A stretch of DNA of 64,000 nt from Adiantum capillus-veneris. Taxonomy: Eukaryota; Streptophyta; Polypodiopsida; Polypodiales; Pteridaceae. The notes under the pieces are model-generated. The model searched no databases. It saw only the letters and a list, made by a program, of their open reading frames with translations, and was not told the DNA's origin. The position numbers and the translations under genes are program-made. Position 1 is the first letter of the stretch. Each line of letters begins with the position of its first letter. The DNA lies in NCBI GenBank assembly GCA_014529385.2, contig CM043944.1:50101768-50165767 (forward strand). Reading direction: 5' to 3'. Below are positions 1 to 11,014 of the stretch, in pieces.

Positions 1-19
1 TCACTCTCCACCGCTCCAT

Positions 20-103
<84 letters not shown>

Positions 104-144
104 AGCTTCCTTCCTCTCTTGAGTTTCATCACTTATGGCACAAG

Positions 145-223
<79 letters not shown>

Positions 224-256
224 AGCTTCTTTCCTCTCTTGAGTTTCATCACTTAT
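1..256. repeat. Tandemly duplicated (CT)n(TA)n microsatellite block
   Basis: Two copies of a unit of about 120 bp follow each other. Each has a (CT)n run, a (TA)n run and a unique tail that begins TCAAGCTT and ends GTTTCATCACTTAT. The tail ends in ATG at 135-137 in the first copy, but in ATC at 255-257 in the second, right before the open hAT frame. This is probably 5' sequence of the hAT element below. Confidence 0.9.
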
Positions 257-257
257 C

Positions 258-2463
258 GGTGACAAGAAGAAGAAGGACGAAGCATCATGGTGGGATGAAG
301 TGCATTCCCGAGTGTTGGGAAAGTCCGGTGGTGCACGTGCATGGAAGTGCAAACTATGCGGCTTCGAACGGCAATCCGGCACAACCAAAGTCCATGCTCA
401 CCTCCTTAAGCTAGAGGGACAACAAGTAGCAATATGCAAGGCCGTCGACGAGCAATTGTTAAAGGTATTTGAAGCCAAGGATGCTGCCATCAAAGCCAAC
501 AAAGAAGAGAAAGAAGCGGCAAGGCCTAAGCGTCCCGCAATCGACCCCAACAACTTGGTTTTTCCCTCTTCTACACCTTCTTTATCGGTTGGTGGTGATA
601 GTAATGCGGCAACGACGGAGACGACGACGACATCATTTCGATCAGCATTTTCAATGCCTAATACTACTCCGGTCTCCACTCCCAAATCTCACCAACGCAC
701 CCTACATACCACTTGGGATCCAAAAAGGAAGGAGGATGTGGATGCAAGTGTTGCCCGCTTTTTCTATCATGATCACATCCCCTGCATAAAGGCTCGGTAA
801 GACTTACTATCATTTTCATACAATCAATCATCTCGATTCTCATTCTTATCTAAATAGTAAATACTAATACCTCTTGTGTGCAATGTCTAGGTCGGAGTAT
901 TTCAAGACCATGTGCCGAGGATTTGAGAGTATGGGGCGCGCTACGTGCCACCCTCTTCCGAGGCCCTCCATACTACTTTACTCGATATAGAGAAGGCCGT
1001 TGTGGAGATGGCAACCCTCAACATGAAGAGGCAATGGACGAAGTATGGCGTGACCTTCGTTGCGGATGGATGGAGCGACACTAGGAGGAGGTCCATCCAT
1101 GGCATTGTTGCCTATTCCAAGGGGAGATGTATTTTGCCCACTCCCATGATGCCACGGAGACGAGAAAATCAGCAGATGTCCTTGCGGGTGAGTGGGCCTC
1201 CGCCGTAGAGACCATTGGGTTGGACCTTGTGATAGGTCTAGTCACCGATGGGGAGGCATCAAACAGGGCAGCCCGAGCTATTTTGGAAGGCGCTTATCCT
1301 CACATCACAGTGTCCTTTTGCATCGCACATTGCCTTAACAACCTCTTCGAAGCATCTCGGCAAACTACCTTGGATAGAGCCTCTCATTGCATCCACGTCC
1401 AAGGTGGTTGCTTTCATCAACAACCACAACATACTTCGAGCCGAGTTCTTGAAGCGATCAGGGGACAAAGTGCTTCTAAAGTATTGTGAGACCCGCTTCG
1501 CTTACAACTATCTAATGGTAAGCCGCTTTGTAGAGTGTCAAAGTGCAGTGCGGCAACTCTTCATCAGTACAAAGTTTGCTGAGATTTCCCATGCAAGTAT
1601 AGTCGCACGGATCGTTTTTACAGGGAAGGTAGAGGATCCTGAGTTTTGGGAGTCTCTAAAGACTATTGACAAAATGGTGAAACTAGTCATCCGCTTGCTT
1701 AGAGTGATGGATGGTATGCAACCTTGCATTAGAAAGGTCTATGAAGCAATGGATCGCATGGTCGAGGCGCTTGAAGATCATGAGAAGGACCGAGGTATGC
1801 TCGAAGAAATCAAAGAGCTTTGCAGTAGCAGGTGGAATGCCGATAGTTCACCTCTTCATGGTGCAGCTTTTGTGTTGGACCCAGAGTTCCAGGGTGTAGG
1901 GCAAGAGCACGATTCAGAGGTAAACACACATTGGAACACCATCTTGAAGAAGCTTCACCTTGATCGTGACATGCAACGCAAAATCAAGGATCAGCTTGCA
2001 TTTCACAGGGATACACGAGGATCATTTGGGACAGCCGATGCCCAAATTGATCGCACGAAGATTTCCTCCGTCTTGTGCTGGCAAGAAAATGGTTCAGATG
2101 GTTCCAATCTTCAGCGACTTCCATCCGCATTCTTAGCCAAGCGGTTAGCTCCTCTTGCTTGGAGCAATTGTGGAGTGTATATAGCCACATTGCATCTAGA
2201 AAGAAAAATCGACTTGGAGTGGAGAAAATAAATGACCTTGTTTTTGTCAGTGCAAACTTAAGAATGTTTTGCAAGTTAGCATCCAAAGTGACAGATCCTT
2301 TTCTACAGTGGGAGATGGAGGCAGAGGCAGAGGTGCTTGGAGAGGCAGGAGGATCTACGCATGAGGATGAGCTTATGCAGGAGGATTGGGATGATATTCA
2401 CGACGTCCAGGACTCCACTACAGATTGGGAGGTGGGATGCTCTTCTGCCCCTACCCAGAGGTG
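258..2463 (+). pseudogene. hAT transposase pseudogene (BED zinc finger, DUF659-like, hAT dimerisation region)
   Basis: hAT transposases cut and paste DNA in the nucleus. The N-terminal part (about 300-440) has a BED-type finger: C-x2-C in WKCKLCGF followed by a His pair in KVHAHL. An intron with GTAAG donor at 797 and TCTAG acceptor at 890 joins ARS-EYFKTM in frame, as expected for plant relatives. DUF659-like sequence follows (TFVADGWSD, then LVTDGEASN and FCIAHCLNN). The C-terminus (about 2140-2290) resembles the hAT dimerisation region (EQLWSVYSHIASRKKNRLG). The frame shifts at about 940, 1125, 1350 and 2080-2150. No ATG opens the first exon: its expected position holds ATC (255-257). The copy is therefore dead, although it could once have supplied transposase to related elements. 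Family assignment is firm; the exon limits are inferred. Confidence 0.85.
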
Positions 2464-2944
2464 AACATCAGACATGAGTCATAAGTCATTGCTCATTGGT
2501 TTTTTATATTTGTTTCCTTTGTTGCCGCTGGCTTTGCCCCGTTTTTGTATTGCACTACCACATGAGTGATGAGTCTTGACATGTCACCTAGTGACTCTTA
2601 CAGTTGTTATTTAGCACTCTAGCGTCTATATGTCTTTTTGTAGCACCTTGGCTGGCCTTGTAAGACATCTTTATAATCTATGATCTATCATCTTTTTGCT
2701 CCAAGCTTTTGTGTGAATTCTGGACTCTATTCAACTTTGAGTTAATGTTCTTTCTATGAAGAATCGAGATGCTTTTGTAAAGGATGATCCCAATTCATGT
2801 ATTGTGTGTAGTGAACAATCGCGTGTAAGCCTTAAGAATGAAGAATCATTGCAAATCATGCCTAAATAGGATTCTACTTGGACTAATGGGTGTGTATGGC
2901 TCTCTACTAACATATAGGTTAAATCCAACCTAATTTAAGCATAT

Positions 2945-3028
2945 TTTAAGCTTACCGTTCCGCTTTTCGGGAGGGGGGGTCCGGAAACGTTCCGGAGGCC
3001 CCGGTTCCCGTTCCGGGTAACTTTGCTA
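2945..3028 (+). repeat. Probable hAT subterminal repeats and right terminal inverted repeat
   Basis: The stretch is GC-rich in an AT-rich setting and carries several CCGGAAACG / CGTTCCGG units in both orientations, typical of hAT subterminal transposase-binding repeats. The boundary at about 3028 is set by where LINE homology resumes. The left TIR is not available for comparison. Confidence 0.55.
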
Positions 3029-4690
3029 CATAGTTTTATAGAGAATAGTGGATTGTTTGTAAACCTTCATAAAACCAAGGTTATGGTGTTTAACACCACA
3101 CCGCAGTGGATCAGGAGATCAACACCTACTTTCACATATGGTCAGGAGATTGTGGAGTATACAGATGCGTACACTTACCTCGGTGTAGTCTTCACTTGGC
3201 CGAGATTTTCTTTGAGGAGAGTAGCAGAGACTAGACTAACTAGAGTTTATGCGGCTTTGGGAGGCCTGGAGAGGATGTTTTTGCAGGTTCAGTTCCAGGA
3301 ACGTCGGACAAAGTTATGGCTCTGTGATACTTTGGTAGCCTCAACTATGTTGTATGGGTGCAGGTTTGGCGACCTTTTGTAGGCCAAGATGGTTGGAAAA
3401 GTATGGAGAGGCCCTTGGTATCTATGATCTCTCGACTAATTAGAGCCAAGGCCTCTGTACCACACGATATCATTCGAGCGGAGCTAGCTGCCTCCCCTAT
3501 GGAGATTGAGGCGCTTACCAGATCAGTCTCCTTTGTACACAGCCTATGGGATCCTACTAGAGACAGATGCTAGATTGGCCCTTGAGTCTTCCAGACAGTT
3601 AGCTCTACAGAGGGACACATCATGCTGGTATGCACAGATGACATCATGGTTTCAGATGCATGGCTTCACCATGGACAGGCTGCCTCCTTTCCAATACTCT
3701 CTTCAGGCACCCTCGATGTCTCTAACACGGATGGAGATTACTAGACTGATTCGTCAGGACCTGATTCAACTTACCACCAAGAGGACATGGATAGAGCCGG
3801 CACAGGAGGTGGGCACGAAGATGGCTTTCTATAGAGAGCATCTTCTCCACCTCACAGGAGATGGGTTTGTGATTCGACCCAGCTATATGGAAACACATCT
3901 ATCTCATGGTCTGCGTTGTACCATTGGTCGGATACGCACATCCTCACATCAGCTTGAGATTGAGACTGGTAGATTCAGAGGGATACCAACAGATGGAAGG
4001 ATATGCCACTTATGTCATCTAGAGCCAGAGACAAGTTACATTACATATGTCATTGCACAGTGTACTATGAGATACGTGGCCGTTTCCATTGTGTATTCAG
4101 AGTGGGGTTTGGGCCTCTATCTAGGGTCATGAGTTATGAGGATCAAAGATGTCTTGGACTGTATCTACTTGAGTTACATAGGCATAGAGAGACTTTACTG
4201 AGGAGAGCTAGAGAGAGACAGTCCCAGAGACACATTACGGATTTCTTTACACTAGATATTGGACAGCCAGAGGAGAAGCCAGAAGAGCAGCCACCATTGA
4301 AGCGCTCTATCCGCACTCACACTACCAATACTGGCACTATCATAGACCGAGCATTGGAACTAGGGAGATCTAGATAACCACGAGTGAGGAGAGGAGCTAC
4401 ACAGCATCGACGAAGACTACAACAGAGGATTCGAGCCGTACTTTCTCGGCGTCAAGAGTACAGATGGGGATGGATCCTCACCATTTCCCCCCCTTCTTCC
4501 ATTGTACCACACCTTCTGTACCTTTTGTATTAGCTAGCACATCCATACAGTCCCAGCTTGTAGTAGTATTTTGTTTTAGATCCTTTTTTGTATTTGGACA
4601 TGGTATCAGATTCACTATGTTGTAACAGCTTGGTCTCACAGGTCATTTTGGCCTTTTAAAGTCGTTAATATATCATTTCATTTCATCTCT
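3029..4690 (+). pseudogene. LINE-P: C-terminal half of a non-LTR retrotransposon ORF2 plus 3' UTR
   Basis: The fragment starts just after the YADD block of the reverse transcriptase, in the part containing VNLHKTKVMVFN, and continues through thumb and C-terminal regions. A terminal C-x2-C...H...C knuckle lies at about 4000-4060 (CHLCHLEPE). The reading frame breaks at about 3380, 3560 and 4030. The 3' UTR (4378-4690) ends in GTCGTTAATATA followed by a short CATTT repeat. The same C-terminus is found on the minus strand at 9078-9575 and 28530-29175, so this is one multicopy family. The 5' part of this copy lies on the other side of the hAT insertion, outside the window. Confidence 0.85.
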
Positions 4691-5576
4691 TGGAGCTGAC
4701 CACACGTATCTAGCGGTATGATTTTTTGGCTCACCCATTTCACACACACCGCCCACGTACACACACCACACTACCATTCCTTCCATACACGAGCTAGCAC
4801 GTGTCTATGCATCCTAGGTGCATGAGGGCATATAAATCACCGGTAGCTGAGTTACACCTAGACTCAGACACCCCATTATCCACCCTCACTAGCCAGATAT
4901 CCTCAGTCTTGCACATTTCATCCATCAACAGTTTTCCACACACTATACACAGTAGCTGACCCCCACTCAGGACAAAGCCCCAAAACAGATGGTATGATGA
5001 GGAGTGTCGAGCATAGGCCTAGAGAGCATTAGAGAAGATCACATAGAGAGAGACCTGAGGTCCGATGAAGGCCACCACACACGGTAAACTGGTGCCTTCA
5101 AGGAGGCACATGCACTTGAGCTATACCACCTGCTCGTAAGTAGAGATTGAGCCACAACATGAAGGCTGCTTAGAGAGCCCTACCCGACCACCCCTATTGA
5201 GGACCCAGCATATGGCATGACTATGTAGAGTGATTGCAACACATACTTGTGGATAGCCATCGATCGTAGAGCCACTAGAGCAACACCCAACAATCTCAAC
5301 TTTCTTCACAGCCTACATGGTGAAGTGCGCCATCTGACACTTGCAGCTTGGACAATCAACAGACTACACAGGTATGCAGAGTGAGCATTTGATTTAAACA
5401 GAGATACTAGCCCCTTTGACAGTATGTCTCTTCAACCACGTTCACTCTTCCCGATTTTCAGTGAGTTTGTAGCATTATAATTTTGTATCTTTGTCCTTTT
5501 GTCTGGATAGCAAAAGGACACAATCATGTACATTTGATATCTCATAGGCTGATTTCAGCCTCTAGTAGATGTTAAT
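4691..5576 (+). pseudogene. LINE-Q: degenerate LINE fragment (end of endonuclease, linker, 3' end)
   Basis: The frame at about 4690-4710 reads GADHTYL, the terminal Asp-His motif of the AP-type endonuclease. At about 4990-5010 it reads RWYDEEC, which matches the linker of LINE-T (NRWYDDEC). Stops and shifts are frequent. The end, ATGTTAATATAG at about 5565-5576, matches the 3' terminus of the other LINE copies and is followed by a pyrimidine-rich run. The RT region is missing, so the copy is internally deleted. Confidence 0.6.
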
Positions 5577-5660
5577 ATAGCTTTCTTTCTTTCTTCCTTT
5601 CTCTTTCCCTTTCTCATAAGATGTTATAAATTTTCTTTTGCTTGCTTTCTTTCTCCATTC
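5577..5660 (+). repeat. (CTTT)n / pyrimidine-rich tract at LINE-Q 3' end
   Basis: Directly after the LINE 3' terminus comes CTTTCTTTCTTTCTTCC and further T/C-rich sequence. It is comparable with the (TC)n tracts next to the other LINE copies. Confidence 0.7.
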
Positions 5661-6084
5661 ATTCCAATTGGAGCATCTTTCATAGACACGTGATGAGATG
5701 CATCAGTTACAGAGTAATTAGACTCCGCACATCAGCCATTTTTCAACAAGACACTTCATTTTTCAATCAGAATTGGCATAACGATGATATCTAGTGGACA
5801 ATGTCACTTCATCATGAGATTGTCTGATGAGTTGAGTGATGGAGACATCCAAAGGAGATGTTTTTTGCAAGAATACACATTCAAGAATATATCAATGCAC
5901 ACCAGACAAACTTGCATAAACATAATTGGTATTCAAATGTAGTAACTAGAACCCAATTTCTTTCAAATGGTGTAGTCAACCATGCTGTTTTTTTTGTAGG
6001 TGATTTAATACAGAAAATTTGTGAAATGGTTACTCTTTATGAATAACTCATCTTGTTATTATTAAGTGTGCAGGTCTGACCTTA
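5661..6084. other. No recognisable gene
   Basis: AT-rich sequence without a convincing coding signal or repeat match inside the window. A 62-codon + strand frame at 5858-6046 is low-complexity and has no recognisable motif. Confidence 0.5.
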
Positions 6085-6600
6085 GAATGCTGGAAGGATG
6101 GCCATCCTTTTAGAATGATGTCCGTGAGAGAATATCTGTGAGTGATCCTTGGAACATGAGGAGTATTGATGTTTTCTTCAGGGGCAGCTGTCAAACTTTC
6201 ATGTTGTAAGGTAGCCTTGCTCCCCTTATTTTCTTCCTCTTGTCTGATAGAGTGGATCGAGTCTTCAATATCTTTCTCCCCCACATGGATGCCAATATCA
6301 GCAGCTGATCTCGTCCCCGTAGCAGAGGCTCCCACACCCACTTTCGAAGATGAACTTTCACTGTTGCATATTTTAGCTTAAGATTTGGTTGATAAACATA
6401 TACTGTGATTTAATTTAGACAGTGTCACAATTTATAACAATTGGATAAAACTTTGAAGTTCACTAGAAATTCACAAATTAAAAAGGAATGTTCAACCTCA
6501 AACAAGAGCAGGTGCTAAAAAATTTGACAAAGTTTCAAGGTCTTGCCTTTCTTGAGACCCTGCATTCTTGTCTCTGGATGGCAGGTCCTGAAATATCCAA
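6085..6600 (-). pseudogene. Possible remnant exons of a host gene (unrecognised)
   Basis: Two minus-strand open segments look like exons. One lies at about 6360 to 6088. It contains SAADIGIHVGEKDIEDSIHS, is preceded by a CAACAG acceptor-like site and ends at AAG|GTCAG, a donor-like site. The other starts at about 6585 after TTTCAG and reads DLPSRDKNAGSQERQDLETL before a TGA at about 6496. Composition is polar and acidic and no domain is recognised. They could be exons of a captured or decayed gene, or chance frames. Alignment to plant transcripts would settle it. Confidence 0.25.
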
Positions 6601-7059
6601 ATTCCTAAGTTAGTGCATTTGCCAGATAATGTCTTTACATATGCCAAATAATGTCTTTGCATTCACAACATTTGTATGACAGGCAGTCTTGAGAGTCTTT
6701 TGAAAAAACGCAGTTGGAAACATAATCCCAATAAAAATGCAGTATGCTGCATTAATAGACCGAACTTGAATTATAGTACCAGAAAGTGAAGGCTTCACAA
6801 TTATCATCACCAAGTGATAAGTGCATTGAGCGGGATACTAGCTATACTTGATTTTGGTCTGGAAACTCGTTTAAGCTTTGTCTGCCGACCAAAATTATGT
6901 ATTACATGTTTTTCAGAATACTACAAAGAACTTAACAACAGTTTGCCAAAATCCTGCCCAACAATGGCAGAAACTCTTCAAAAGAACCTTGAGGAAATGG
7001 TAACATTAGCAGGTAAAACTGATGGTACAATTAGTGGGCAATGTCGATGAATTTTTTTT
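6601..7059. other. No recognisable gene
   Basis: Both strands have short open frames (about 67-78 codons) without motifs. Nothing in the rest of the window matches. Confidence 0.4.
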
Positions 7060-7489
7060 TTGTCTCACCAATTCTTCTGCTGGTAGAAACAGCAATAGGT
7101 TTTGAAACAAGTCATCCTTTTCACCCTCAATGTCAGAAGCATCCTCATCTATCTATAAAAAGTCAGCTCAGGTGCACAATTCTGCAGCTCTAAAGAGAAG
7201 TATGTTAAAAAGCCAGGTGAGCTGACTCGCTCTACTTCAGCGATGCTCTCCTGCCCCACTCCTCTCACCTCAGCCTCTCCTCAACCCAGCTCCCTACACC
7301 CTTCCCTCATGCCATCCTCTTCCCTACTACCCCCTCCTCTATCATTCCCAGGCCGAGTTTCGTTTGAAGTGTAATCTCCAGTCGCAGGCTTATCCGTGAA
7401 GTTCCTTTGTGTCATAAAGTTTAAGAGTGTAAGGATCAGGTGAAAGCTAAAGTCTACCGCCCTTTAGCGAGTCTACGGGCCGGTTTCAG
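7060..7489 (+). repeat. 3' end of a diverged G1-family LTR
   Basis: From about 7370 the sequence follows the end of the G1 LTRs: a GGTGAAAGC segment, then CTACCGCCC, then ACGGGCCGGTTTCA as LTR terminus at 7489. The inverted pair ACCGCCC / GGGCCGGT is kept with a longer loop. The left boundary is unclear; a TGTCTCACC at about 7070 is only a candidate start. The element is either a solo or truncated LTR, positioned against the gag fragment on its right. Confidence 0.45.
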
Positions 7490-8270
7490 TTTGCCCTGCT
7501 GAATCTCATTTAACTCACAGAGGATGTCTTCATCCCCTAGGTTCTCACTATACTCCAATATAAAGGCTTCCTTCAGTTTTTTGTACGTCCTGAGCTTACA
7601 TCCTGGATAATGATAGTATCACTTCCTAGCTGCATCTTTCAATGTCTGTGGAAATTATTCTGCCCAATCATCCTCGTCAATGTCCTTGAGGTCAGCATAT
7701 GGTTTGAAGGCTTGGATATGGACATCATGGTCATCCCTTCTGCTGCCTCTGAATGGCCGGAAAGCGATTTTCAGGTCATTGGTCTTTCTCCATCGTCTGG
7801 ATTTGTCATGGTACTCAGCTTCTGTCCCCTGTCGTCTGGGTTTGACATGGTGATCAGTTTCCATCTCTCGATGCCTTGGTTTGACATGGTAATCATCAAC
7901 TGTCTCTGTTACTGTTTCTGGCACCTTTCCTTTACGACATTTTGTCATCGATTCAGACTATCTGTGCTTATGTCTCCCTGTATATTGGAATCAATCGTGA
8001 CCTTAGCCTTGCCCTTTCCAACGGAATGTCGAGAACTGTGTGAGTGAGAATGTCTCTCAGTCCTCTCTAAATGCCTTCTCCTGAGTTCAGAAGCTTGATG
8101 TGTGTCAGCATCTCTGATTCTTGGGTCTACTTCTGTCTTCTCACCCTGAGAACGTGGTTGAAGGTCCTTCAGTCCTGTTCTGATTCTTCCGCAATAGTAG
8201 TAACGTGATTCTCCTCTTCAATGAATGGTCTGACGGTTCTCCTTCCTCGTGTTGGACGTCGTACACGCAT
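7490..8270 (-). pseudogene. gag fragment of another LTR retrotransposon
   Basis: Read from 8270 downward, an ATG opens a very basic start (MRVRRPTRGRRTVRPF). Acidic and serine-rich sequence follows, then a capsid-like part near 7730-7655 with FKPYADLKDIDEDDW and, after further shifts, an ILCELNEIQQG-like segment at about 7510. Several stops and shifts occur. The sequence differs from G1, G2 and G3 gag. The call rests on general similarity to plant retrotransposon gag and on the LTR-like block just upstream. Confidence 0.4.
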
Positions 8271-8873
8271 TGTGCATAGCTGATTAATTCTGAGTCCTAA
8301 CTTGGGAGACTTGTTCTTGTCAAGAGCGTTAGCTCACACCGTAATCACCAAAATGGAATAAGCTGGAGCTTGAGAGCTATTCTAGAGTTAGACTCAAAGT
8401 AATTGAATAGTTCAGACTTCAGATGTCAGATGATCAAATGAGCTAATCAGGTTCAGATACCAAAGGTCAAATCATCAGATGGTATAGAATTCAGACAAAG
8501 CGTAAACCAGATACTGGACAAACACATTCAAATGACTTGGCATCACACTTCAAACAAGTGACTACACCGAAACAAATCGACAAGTTCAAACTATGAGACA
8601 CTGAATGAGATAACTCATAATGCAGTTCAGATTACTGAATATAGTTCACAGTGTAATTGGATACAATTGGTTCAAATTTAGATTCAGACACAAGGTTACA
8701 AAACTCTAGGATGGTTGACAACTTGAAATCGAGTTCTGGCTTGATAAGTACAAATGATACAAAGGATCAACATTGGGCTCTCCTGAGTGATATAGTGCAA
8801 GAGACGTAAGTGTCAAGAGTCAAGACACGAGTTTTAAAATGAGATTAACAGGTCCTATTTGTAGGTGTCAACA
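8271..8873 (-). repeat. Candidate LTR of the gag-fragment element
   Basis: On the minus strand the block starts TGTTGACACCTACAAATAGG at 8873, a start style common in plant LTRs, and runs to the gag ATG at 8270. The second LTR and TSD were not found. LINE-R 3' UTR sequence lies immediately beyond 8873, so this element may interrupt LINE-R. Confidence 0.35.
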
Positions 8874-11009
8874 CTGGGTATTGATTGCTTTTCCCAGTCG
8901 TACAATATGGAACTACTCCACTACACCTCTACGTGGCATTTGTCGTTGGTGGTAACTAGGGCTAGTGTGGGACATCATGTAACTAGGGCTAATGTGTAGG
9001 ATATGCGTGGGGTGTGAGGTGAATGGGGGGAGGAGCTAATACAACACAATGTGGGTGTATCCTCAGAAAGAGCTAAATCACAAGAGATCCAGCATCGATT
9101 GCTGGCAGATCTCATCAATCTCCTCCATGGTCAATGATCTGACTGGGCATTGTGCATGTTGGGCCAAAGTAATCCGAACCCTCTGATGCAGCCTCCGTCG
9201 ATGTTGTGTAGTTCTCCGTAGTCGTGGGCATTTGGATCTCCTCAGCTCGGTCGCTTGGTCAATCAGTGTGCCTCTAGTGCGAGGAGAATGTGGGCTCTGC
9301 TGTGGTAGCAACTCCTCTGGTTGTCAAGTGTCTGCTCTAAAGAAGTCTGTGATCCTTCTCTGGGACTGGCTAGCCTCTCTTCTCATCAGGCGCTCTCTAT
9401 GTCTACGCAACTCGAGCAAAAACAAACCCAGGCATCTCTGGTCCTCGTACCCCATGACTCTCGAGAGTGGTCCAAAGCCCTCTCTAAACAAACACTGGAA
9501 GCAGCCTCGTATCTCATAGTAGACTGGGCAGTGGCATGTATAGTGCAACTCTGTCTCAGGCTCCATGTGACATAGGGCAGATAAGCCTCGTGATCTCGGA
9601 CTGAGTGAGAGTCAGAGAGGGTGCATCCAATGAGTACTGGAAGGGGGGCAATCTGTCTATGCTAAACCCGTGCCTGAAACCATGACGTCATCTCCCCATA
9701 CCAGCATGTCGTATCTCCCTGCATGGCTAACTGTCGAGAGGACTCAAGTGCTGGGCGGGTTTATCTATCTCTAGGAAGTTCCCACAAGCGGTGTATAAAG
9801 GAGACTGATCTGGTGAGCGCCTCAACTACTAGTAGGGGGGCAGCTAGCTCTGCTCGGATAATGTCACATGAGATTGAAGCCTTGGCTCTAATGAGCCACG
9901 AGATCATAGAGACCAAAGGCTTCTCCATGTCCCCCATCCATCAGTACGACCCGACTTCCCATAATGATCCGATGAAGGTCCCCATATCTCAGCTCCATAG
10001 AGCAATGCGGAAGCTACCAAAGTATCAAAGAGCCAAAGCTTGTTCCGAGGCTCCTAAAACTGAACCTATGAACACATCCTCTCCGATTTTCCCAATGCTG
10101 CATGGGCTCTAGTCAGTCTAGTCTTTGCTGCTCTCCACAATGAAAATGTTGGTCCACTAAAGACCACCCCAAGGTAAGTGTAAGCATCTGTATACTCCAT
10201 TGTCTCCTGGCCGTATGTGAATGCGGGTGTTGGCCTCCTGATCCACTATGGGGTGGTATTAAACACCATAACCTTGGTTTTACCAAGGTTGACAGACAAA
10301 CCAATTTCATGGGCAAACCTATACAAAGCATCCAGGTGACGTTGCATCCCCTCCGGAGAGTCCGAGACCAACACAATATCATCAGCATATAACAATAGTG
10401 GAATCCATGTCCCTGCCAACTGTGCACCTCTATCACCGTCTCTCTCAATATAGTTAGAAACCTCATCCACATGCATACCAAATAGAGTAGGAGAGAGTGG
10501 GCAGCCCTACTTCACCCCAATAGTGGAGTGAACTAGTGTAGATAAACCCTCTGAGGTGCGTACATGCCCCGCTACTGACCTGTATAATGCCATGATCCCC
10601 CAAATGAGCTCTGAGGGTACACCCATCTCCTCTAGTCTGCGCATCAATCTAGCTCTAGGTGATGTGTCAAATGCTTTGAGAAAGTCCACAAAGCTACAAT
10701 AGATCCGTCTCCCATGTGATTTGCCCTCAATAATGGCTTTGAGTGTGAGGATATGGTCAAGAGTAGAAAAACCTCTCCTGAACCCTGCCTGCCCGGCTAC
10801 GCATATTCCCTCCCTCTCTGCCCATCTACTCAACTGCTGCTCAAGAATGGAGGCATACAACCCTGCCAATGTGTGTCCAATCATGATAGTACGATAATTC
10901 TCAAGCTCCATAGGGTCTCCTGATTTGAAGATAGGTACAATAGTACACAAACTCCAAGTATCAGGCAAGCCCTCACACATGGCATGGTTGAACATCACTG
11001 CTAGAAGCT
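8874..11009 (-). pseudogene. LINE-R segment 3: RT core, C-terminal domain and 3' UTR
   Basis: Read downward from 11009, this continues the LINE-R reverse transcriptase that was interrupted by G1-b. It carries IVPIFKSGDP, GQAGFRRGFSTLDH, CSFVDFLKAFDT, the GCPLSP block, LLYADDIVLVSDSPEGMQ (catalytic Asp pair near 10385) and VNLGKTKVMVFNT. A TAG at 10507-10509 replaces the conserved Gln of QGCPLSP, a CAG to TAG change. Downstream frames run through the C-terminal region to the stop near 9078. The knuckle region is damaged (about 9550-9570). Non-LTR RTs copy their RNA at a nicked target site. This copy is inactive. Confidence 0.85.
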
Positions 11010-11014
11010 CTGAG
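11010..11014. other. Target site duplication CTGAG of G1-b (partner 15894-15898)
   Basis: CTGAG directly precedes the LTR start at 11015 and directly follows the other LTR end at 15893. Joining the two flanks restores a continuous LINE frame (HARDLLSELLAVMFNHAM), which confirms the insertion. Confidence 0.95.

Larger units (their letters stand above)
1..3028 (+). mobile_element. hAT DNA transposon, right part (5' end outside window)
   Basis: The block contains a decayed hAT transposase frame and ends in a GC-rich subterminal region with repeated CGTTCCGG motifs. The likely terminal inverted repeat closes with GGTAACTTTGCTA at about 3028. Homology to LINE reverse transcriptase starts directly afterwards, so the element sits inside LINE-P. 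The left terminus and the 8-bp TSD partner lie outside the window. Stretch 2464-2944 shows no coding sequence. Confidence 0.75.
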
